This document shows positions 59,001 through 64,000 of a stretch of 64,000 bases of DNA, one piece after another. Every line of letters starts with the position of its first letter. The stretch's first letter is position 1. This DNA comes from Catenuloplanes indicus (lineage in GTDB: Bacteria > Actinomycetota > Actinomycetes > Mycobacteriales > Micromonosporaceae). The DNA is taken from the NCBI RefSeq assembly GCF_030813715.1, contig NZ_JAUSUZ010000001.1, positions 5,828,001 to 5,892,000 of the forward strand, written 5' to 3'. The notes under the pieces are model-generated. The model ran no database searches. It saw nothing but the letters and a program-made list of their open reading frames with translations, and was not told where the DNA came from. A program made the position numbers and the translations under genes.

Positions 59001-59216
59001 ATGTCCGAGGAGATCCACGCCGAGATGGTGGCCAACGTCTGGAAGGTCGTGGCGAACGAGGGCGACACCGTGGCCGAGGGCGACACCCTGGTCATCCTGG
59101 AGTCGATGAAGATGGAGATCCCGGTCGTCGCGGAGGCGGACGGGACGCTGACCAGGGTCGCGGTGCACGAGGGCGACGTCGTGCAGGAGGGCGACCTGAT
59201 CGCCGTCATCGCCTGA
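59001..59216 (+). CDS. Biotin/lipoyl-attachment carrier protein
   Basis: 71 residues forming one biotinyl domain, with ESMKMEIPV carrying the modifiable lysine and a mirrored beta-hairpin structure. It corresponds to the M. tuberculosis TB7.3 protein (Rv3221c), found in the same neighbourhood of sigH/rshA. It probably serves as a carboxyl-carrier subunit for an enzyme encoded elsewhere. Its 3' end overlaps the convergent TPR gene by 11 bp. Confidence 0.93.
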   Translation: MSEEIHAEMVANVWKVVANEGDTVAEGDTLVILESMKMEIPVVAEADGTLTRVAVHEGDVVQEGDLIAVIA

Positions 59217-61041
59217 ACAGCCGCCGGAGGAAACCGGTCCTGCGCGGTGGCGGCGGGGCCGGTGTCTCCTCCGCCGGGCGCTCAGCCGCGATGATCGCCC
59301 GGGCCATCAGCTCGGTCTTCGCGTCCAGCTCCGGCGTGGCCAGCGCCAGCTGCGCCACCGACCAGGCAATGGTGACCGGGCGCTGGCGCACCACGGTCGC
59401 GACGTCGGCCAGCCGGTCGCGGATCAGGCCGGCCACGTCCGCCCGCACCTCCGGCGCCACCCACGCGGCCGTGACCAGGGCGAACAGCGCGGCCTCGGTG
59501 ATCCAGTCCTCCACACCCCAGGCCAGGTCGAGCAGCACGCGACGCCGGGTGCTGCTCTGCCACGGCTCGTCCGTGCGGTGGTGCAGCAGCCCTAGACACG
59601 CCCAGACCTGCACGCTGCGGACCCAGAGCGACGGGTCGTGGGCGGCCAGCGCGGCGCCCAGCTCGGTGGCGGGCGGCGCCGGCGGGTGCACCAGCAACGC
59701 CAGCAGATCGTCCATGTCCAGCAGCGCCAGCGAGACCGCCGCGTCGTAGGCGGCCTGCGGGTGCGGCCAGGCCGGCAGTGCGATCTGCCGGATCCGCTCG
59801 GCCGCGGCCTCGGACGGCTCGCGCAACGCGGGCAGCGCGTCCGTCTCGAAGAACTCCCAGACCGACCGCCCACCGGTACGCCGGGGAAGCCGCAGGTCCG
59901 GTTCCGGCACCCGCTCCACGATCACCGCCATGTCCGGCAGCGCGGCGCCGACCGTGCGCATCGCGGACGGCGGCTCCAGGTTGCTCAGCCGCAACCGTCC
60001 GCCGGTGATCGGCCCCTCGGTCTCCAGCATCTGCCGCAGCACGTTGATCACCGCTTCGCCCGCGGCCGGCAGCCGCCCCAGCCACGGCCGGTCCTGGCAG
60101 CACTCCGCGAGGTCGGTGTGCTCGTGCGAGTCGTCCGGGTGGTGCCGCTGGAAGTCGGCCAGCGCGACCAGGTGCGACAGCCGGCCGTCCCGGCGGTAGC
60201 GCAGCCGGTGCGCGGTGTGCACCGCGCAGTCGAACTCCGCGTCCCGGGCCAGTGCGTCGTCTATCCAGCGGATCGCCTCGTCCAGCTGGCCGCTGTCGGC
60301 GAGCGTACCGGCGATGTCCGCGTAGACGGAGAGGTCGGCCGGGTCGTGCGCGACGGCCCGGCGGAGCGCGGCGATCGACTCCCGGGTCCGGCCGGCGCTG
60401 CGGTACGCGTACCCGAGCCAGACCTCGCCCAGCTTCGTCGGCGCGACCCGGACGCCCCGCTGCGCCCACTCGATCGCGATCGCGGTTTCGCCCATCCGCC
60501 GGGCCAGCGCGGACGCGGCGCCGAGCAGCAGCGCGTGCCGGGGGTGCGCGGCCGCGGCGTGCTTGGCCACCCGCAGGTACGGCTGCAGCGGCCCGCGCTG
60601 CTCGTCCGGCACCGGGTCGGGCACGCCCGCGCAGACCTGCATGATCGTGCGGGCCAGCTGGTCCGGCTCGATCCGGGTGGCCAGCTCCGGGTCCGCCACC
60701 CAGGGCACGCCGGCCCAATCCGCGTTCGGCGCGTGCCCGGTCGCGGCGGCCAGCAGCTCCAGCGCCTCGCCCGGCTGCCCGGCCGCGGCCAGCAGGTGAC
60801 CGCGGGCCACCACGGCGCCGATGAACACGTGGTCGGCCAGCGGGTAGAGGTCGAGGGCGCCGCCGGTGCGCGCGGCCAGTTTGGCCAGCAGTTCGTGCAC
60901 CTCGGGCATGGTCGGCGCGTGCGCGAGCGCGCCGGCCACGTGGTCCGCGGCGTGCCCGAAGTCCGCCTCGTCGAGCGCCATCCGGGCCAGGGCCAGTTCG
61001 CCCTCCGCGGAGAGGCGTGGGTCGCCTATCCCCTCAGTCAA
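59206..61041 (-). CDS. Tetratricopeptide-repeat protein
   Basis: 611 residues. Helical TPR repeats cover about residues 10-270 (for example VWLGYAYRSAGRTRESIAAL and VYADIAGTLADSGQLDEAIR). The second half is helical without recognised motifs and ends with a Pro stretch plus RRTGFLRRLFRR, which could bind membranes. The TTG start is tentative. Its partners are unknown. Confidence 0.8.
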   Translation of the reverse strand: MTEGIGDPRLSAEGELALARMALDEADFGHAADHVAGALAHAPTMPEVHELLAKLAARTGGALDLYPLADHVFIGAVVARGHLLAAAGQPGEALELLAAATGHAPNADWAGVPWVADPELATRIEPDQLARTIMQVCAGVPDPVPDEQRGPLQPYLRVAKHAAAAHPRHALLLGAASALARRMGETAIAIEWAQRGVRVAPTKLGEVWLGYAYRSAGRTRESIAALRRAVAHDPADLSVYADIAGTLADSGQLDEAIRWIDDALARDAEFDCAVHTAHRLRYRRDGRLSHLVALADFQRHHPDDSHEHTDLAECCQDRPWLGRLPAAGEAVINVLRQMLETEGPITGGRLRLSNLEPPSAMRTVGAALPDMAVIVERVPEPDLRLPRRTGGRSVWEFFETDALPALREPSEAAAERIRQIALPAWPHPQAAYDAAVSLALLDMDDLLALLVHPPAPPATELGAALAAHDPSLWVRSVQVWACLGLLHHRTDEPWQSSTRRRVLLDLAWGVEDWITEAALFALVTAAWVAPEVRADVAGLIRDRLADVATVVRQRPVTIAWSVAQLALATPELDAKTELMARAIIAAERPAEETPAPPPPRRTGFLRRLFRR

Positions 61042-61154
61042 AGCCTTATGTCCCTTGTGAAGGCGTATGTCCGGCTGTCGAGCTGTCGTTGATCGTTACC
61101 CCGCAACCGCAGCCTATGGCACGACGGGCGCCACGCATCCATCCCGGCCGCTGT

Positions 61155-61200
61155 TGCTCAATACGTTGCGAAACACGCCTCTTTCGTGCAGCATTGAGCA
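61155..61200. promoter_or_regulatory. 46-bp dyad upstream of the SIS gene
   Basis: Outer arms TGCTCAAT/ATTGAGCA are perfect, and inner CGAAA/TTTCG lie symmetrically about the same centre. The dyad ends 32 bp before the SIS start codon. It fits an operator for a dimeric regulator, or a pair of sites; it does not match the DasR consensus. Confidence 0.5.
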
Positions 61201-61232
61201 CAGAGTCGTCACATCGTGCGCGAGGAGTCGTC

Positions 61233-62294
61233 ATGCCTGAGGTGCAGCCCGGGGCCGGGATGGCCGCCGACATCGCGGAGCAGCCGGCCGGCATCGCCCG
61301 CCTGCTGGAGGCGCCGCACGCCGCCGCGATCGCCACGGTCGCGGCCGCGGTCGTGGCCCGCCGCCCGAAGCACGTGGTCTTCGTCGCACGCGGCACGTCC
61401 GACCACGCCGCGCTCTACGGGGCATACCTGACCGAGATCCGCCTCGGTCTCCCGGCCAGCAGCTCCTCGCCCAGCGCGATCACGGTCTTCGACGCCCGCC
61501 CCGACCTGTCCCAGGCGCTGGTCATCGGCGTCAGTCAGAGCGGCGGCTCACCCGACCTGACCGAGGTCATGCGGGTGGCCCGCGCGTCCGGCGCGCTCAC
61601 CGTCGCGGTCGTCAACGTGCCCGGCTCCCCGCTGGCCGAGGCCGCCGAACACGTCATCGACGTCGCCGCCGGCCACGAGCGCGCGGTCGCGGCCACCAAG
61701 TCGTACGTGGCGGAGCTGCAGGCACTGCTCATGCTGATCGAGGGCATCCGGGCCGGCGACGGCGCGCTGCCGGCCGCCGAGCGCGCGATCCTGGAGACGC
61801 TGCCGGCGCACGCGGAGCGGGTGCTCGCCGACCCGACCGCGACCGACCTGGCCGCCCGCTACCGTTTCGCGGCACGCATCCTGACCACCGGGCGCGGCTA
61901 CGCGTACCCGACCGCACGCGAGTCCGCGCTCAAACTGATGGAGACGTGCTACCTGCCGTCCCTGTCGTTCTCCGGCGCGGATCTGATGCACGGCCCGCTC
62001 GCGCTCGCCGCTCCGGACGTACCGGTCCTCGCCGTCGTCGGCTCCGGCCCCGGCGGCGCCTCCATGTCCGAGGTCCTCGGCCGCCTCACCGACCGCCGCG
62101 CCGACGTGGTCGCCATCGGCTCCGCCGACGTCCCCGGCGCCTCCGCCCGGATCACCATCCCGTCCCTCGACGAACGCTACGCCCCACTCCTCGACATTCT
62201 CCCGGCCCAGCAACTGGCCCTCGCCCTCGCGGTCGCCCGCGGCGAGGACCCGGACGCACCTCGCGGCCTGAAGAAGGTCACCGCCACGCTCTGA
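61233..62294 (+). CDS. SIS-domain sugar isomerase/deaminase-like protein
   Basis: 353 residues with two SIS domains and no glutaminase domain. VFVARGTSDHAALYG and VIGVSQSGGSPDLTEVMRVA form the sugar-phosphate site of the first; GRGYAYPTARESALKLMETC opens the second, with the catalytic glutamate. It resembles the GlmS isomerase half (AgaS/NagB-II type), which converts amino sugar phosphates. ATG 61233 with GAGGAG upstream is chosen. Confidence 0.88.
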   Translation: MPEVQPGAGMAADIAEQPAGIARLLEAPHAAAIATVAAAVVARRPKHVVFVARGTSDHAALYGAYLTEIRLGLPASSSSPSAITVFDARPDLSQALVIGVSQSGGSPDLTEVMRVARASGALTVAVVNVPGSPLAEAAEHVIDVAAGHERAVAATKSYVAELQALLMLIEGIRAGDGALPAAERAILETLPAHAERVLADPTATDLAARYRFAARILTTGRGYAYPTARESALKLMETCYLPSLSFSGADLMHGPLALAAPDVPVLAVVGSGPGGASMSEVLGRLTDRRADVVAIGSADVPGASARITIPSLDERYAPLLDILPAQQLALALAVARGEDPDAPRGLKKVTATL

Positions 62295-62693
62295 CCCGGA
62301 TCAGAATTCGGTCTGCCCGCTTCCGGCGTGGTGGCGTTTCGCATGCTCCCGCGGGCAAACCTCGCCGAGGGCTCCGACTCCGCTGGCTCCGCTCCGCCCG
62401 CGGCGTCGGAGCCGGTCCCGCCGTGGGCCGGGAACGAACACGCGATTCCCGCCGCTCACGCCGCGCCACGCGGCCCGGGTTCCACCGCACCGCATCTCGG
62501 TGCCCTCGCCGCTCCGCGCCCGCGCCGAGGCCCGCCGGGATGTGCGCGATCTGTGCGGTCCGCGCGACCTGCGACGTGCGACGTGCGCGCCGAAGTTGCT
62601 GCCGCGGCCGTGGGATGCCGGGCTGCTGAGGTTCGGTGATGTGACGGTGTGACTGAGGCCGGAGTGGAAACGTGGCTGTGAAAGGCTAGCGGC
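62295..62693. other. 399-bp intergenic region
   Basis: Contains repeat copy D (62316-62357), then a loose hairpin (GGCTCCGAC near 62371 with GTCGGAGCC near 62403). The remaining 280 bp is GC-rich with no gene or promoter I can support before the kinase gene. Confidence 0.5.
62316..62357 (+). repeat. Dispersed intergenic repeat, copy D
   Basis: CCCGCTTCCGGCGTG, 13 bp, TGCTCCCGCGGGCA, 21 bp after the SIS gene stop. Confidence 0.75.
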
Positions 62694-64000
62694 GTGTCCA
62701 CGCTGCGCGACCTCGTCGAGGAGCACACCAAGCTCTCCTCCGCTGACATCGATCATCTGCACCGGCTGGCCGGCGACTGGCAGCTGCTGTCCGATCTGTC
62801 GTTCGCCGATCTGTTGCTCTGGGTGCCGGTGGGGGACCGGAGCGCGGTGCGGTCGTTCCTCTGTGTGGCGCAGGTGCGCCCGACGACCGGGCCGACGGCG
62901 TATCTGGATGATCAAGTAGGGCGGATCATCGGTGGGGCCGAGGTGGCGCACCTGGTGATAGCTCATCACCAGGGGCGGATCTGGCGGGAGGGCGATCCGG
63001 TCTGGTACGGCGAGACGCCCGCCCGGCACGAGGCGATTCCGGTGCGGACGCGGGACGACGACGGTGAGCCGGGGGACGTCATCGCGATCATCGGGCGGGA
63101 CACGAACCTGTCCACCGCGCGGACGCCGAGTCAGCTGGAGCTGAACTATCTGACCACGGCGGACGACCTGGCGCAGATGGTGGCGGACGGGACGTTCCCG
63201 CCGCCGCGGCATCCGGGGGAGACCACGTCCGCGCCGCGGGTCGGTGACGGGCTGATCCGGCTCGCGGCGAGTGGCCGGGTCACCTACGCCAGCCCGAACG
63301 CGCAGTCCGCGTACCGCCGGCTGGGGTTCTCCTCGCATCTGGTCGGTGAGGATCTGCCGGCGCTGACCGGCCGCCTGGCCCGGGACCCGCTGGACGGCAC
63401 GGACATCACCGCGAAGATGCTGTCCGCGCTGCGCGGGGAGGCGCCGGCCCGGCGGGAGATGGAGGCGCGCGGTGCGACCGTGCTGCTGCGCGCGCTGCCG
63501 CTGATGCCGGCCGGTGTGCCGATCGGCGCGCTGGTGCTGGTCCGGGACGTGACCGAGGTGCGCCGGCGAGATCGTGCGCTGGTCACCAAGGACGCCACGA
63601 TCCGGGAGATTCACCACCGGGTGAAGAACAACCTGCAGACCGTGGCCGCGCTGCTGCGGTTGCAGGCACGCCGGGTGGACAGCGCGTCCGCGAAGTCGGC
63701 GCTGGAGGAGTCGGTGCGCCGGGTCGCGTCGATCGCGCTGGTGCACGAGACGCTGTCGATGACCGGGAACGGCAACGAGACCGTGGAGTTCGACGGCATC
63801 CTGGACCGGGTCGCGACCGCGGCCACCGAGGTCGCGGCCACCGATTTCACGGTCGCGATCCGGCGCGAGGGCAGTTTCGGCGTGCTCGCCGCGGAGACCG
63901 CCACCAGCCTGGTCATGGTGCTGAACGAGCTGCTGATCAACGCGGTCGAGCACGGCTTCCCGGCGCGCGAGGAGGACGGGCCGGAGCTGGACGAGCTGAC
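62694..64000 (+). CDS. PdtaS-like sensor histidine kinase, 3' end outside window
   Basis: At least 435 residues. An N-terminal GAF domain (about 1-150) and a PAS domain (about 190-290) lead to the HisKA_2 box EIHHRVKNNLQTVAALLRLQ, with the phospho-accepting histidine, and the N box NELLINAVEHGFP. There are no membrane helices, so it is a cytosolic sensor. It matches M. tuberculosis PdtaS (Rv3220c), which works with an RNA-binding ANTAR regulator. No ANTAR gene is visible before the window ends. The ATPase domain is cut off. Confidence 0.93.
   Translation, partial: MSTLRDLVEEHTKLSSADIDHLHRLAGDWQLLSDLSFADLLLWVPVGDRSAVRSFLCVAQVRPTTGPTAYLDDQVGRIIGGAEVAHLVIAHHQGRIWREGDPVWYGETPARHEAIPVRTRDDDGEPGDVIAIIGRDTNLSTARTPSQLELNYLTTADDLAQMVADGTFPPPRHPGETTSAPRVGDGLIRLAASGRVTYASPNAQSAYRRLGFSSHLVGEDLPALTGRLARDPLDGTDITAKMLSALRGEAPARREMEARGATVLLRALPLMPAGVPIGALVLVRDVTEVRRRDRALVTKDATIREIHHRVKNNLQTVAALLRLQARRVDSASAKSALEESVRRVASIALVHETLSMTGNGNETVEFDGILDRVATAATEVAATDFTVAIRREGSFGVLAAETATSLVMVLNELLINAVEHGFPAREEDGPELDEL

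Overview
The window is very GC-rich DNA with frequent GTG starts. It looks like the chromosome of a filamentous actinobacterium, most plausibly a member of the Micromonosporaceae (Actinoplanes/Catenuloplanes-like). This rests on WhiB, the SigR/RsrA pair, a mycothiol-type anti-sigma factor, DUF5679, UPF0182, the 24-residue ribosomal protein bL37, a PdtaS-type kinase and leaderless-looking promoters. The genus is inference. I see no CRISPR array, prophage or biosynthetic gene cluster.

Layout. 1-2.6 kb: an AarF/UbiB kinase-like gene overlaps a ThiF/E1-like gene, whose upstream region carries three helically phased DnaA boxes. 2.6-10.9 kb: DUF5679, a YgjP-type metallopeptidase, a decayed AbiEi-like gene, a DUF2342 metalloprotease, a PDZ/Lon-like protease and UPF0182. 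10.9-12.2 kb: an IS30-family element with a frameshifted transposase lies between the two arms of what was one terminator. 12.3-20.5 kb: initiator tRNA copy 1, a STAS protein, an ABC exporter divergent from its TetR regulator, a frameshifted DUF4132 gene, an ABC-F protein behind a short upstream ORF and hairpin, and an M50B peptidase. 20.5-28.7 kb: a secreted GH3 enzyme, CopC-CopD, a repetitive acidic protein and a MarR/MFS efflux pair.

28.7-29.85 kb is the most unusual structure. Two identical initiator tRNA genes sit in inverted orientation on arms of about 240 bp and flank a VanX-like dipeptidase gene. The upstream MFS gene ends inside one of the tRNAs. 30-43.4 kb: a ClpP paralogue, a response regulator, a spermidine-synthase-like protein, a Tat-exported DUF1800/DUF1501 pair, malQ with an orphan sugar-binding lipoprotein, purC, an acetylxylan esterase and a GH16 enzyme under a LacI-type operator.

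43.4-52.2 kb: a PRPP synthetase, an MFS remnant, an RsbW-like kinase, and a histidine kinase/response regulator pair whose regulator gene overlaps a FolP2-like and then a RibD-like gene. An SDR, a GT4 glycosyltransferase and a transporter follow. 52.2-64 kb: hisN-rsgA-aroA (rsgA apparently starting at CTG), an SRAP protein, WhiB, sigR-rsrA with a self-recognised promoter, bL37, a biotinyl-carrier protein, a TPR protein, a SIS protein and the start of a PdtaS-like kinase. The gene set of this last block resembles the Mycobacterium tuberculosis region from Rv3219 to Rv3228.

A short intergenic repeat occurs four times (about 36.2, 41.9, 46.5 and 62.3 kb), always just downstream of a gene. Functions are assigned from recognised motifs and family resemblance. 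No database search was run.
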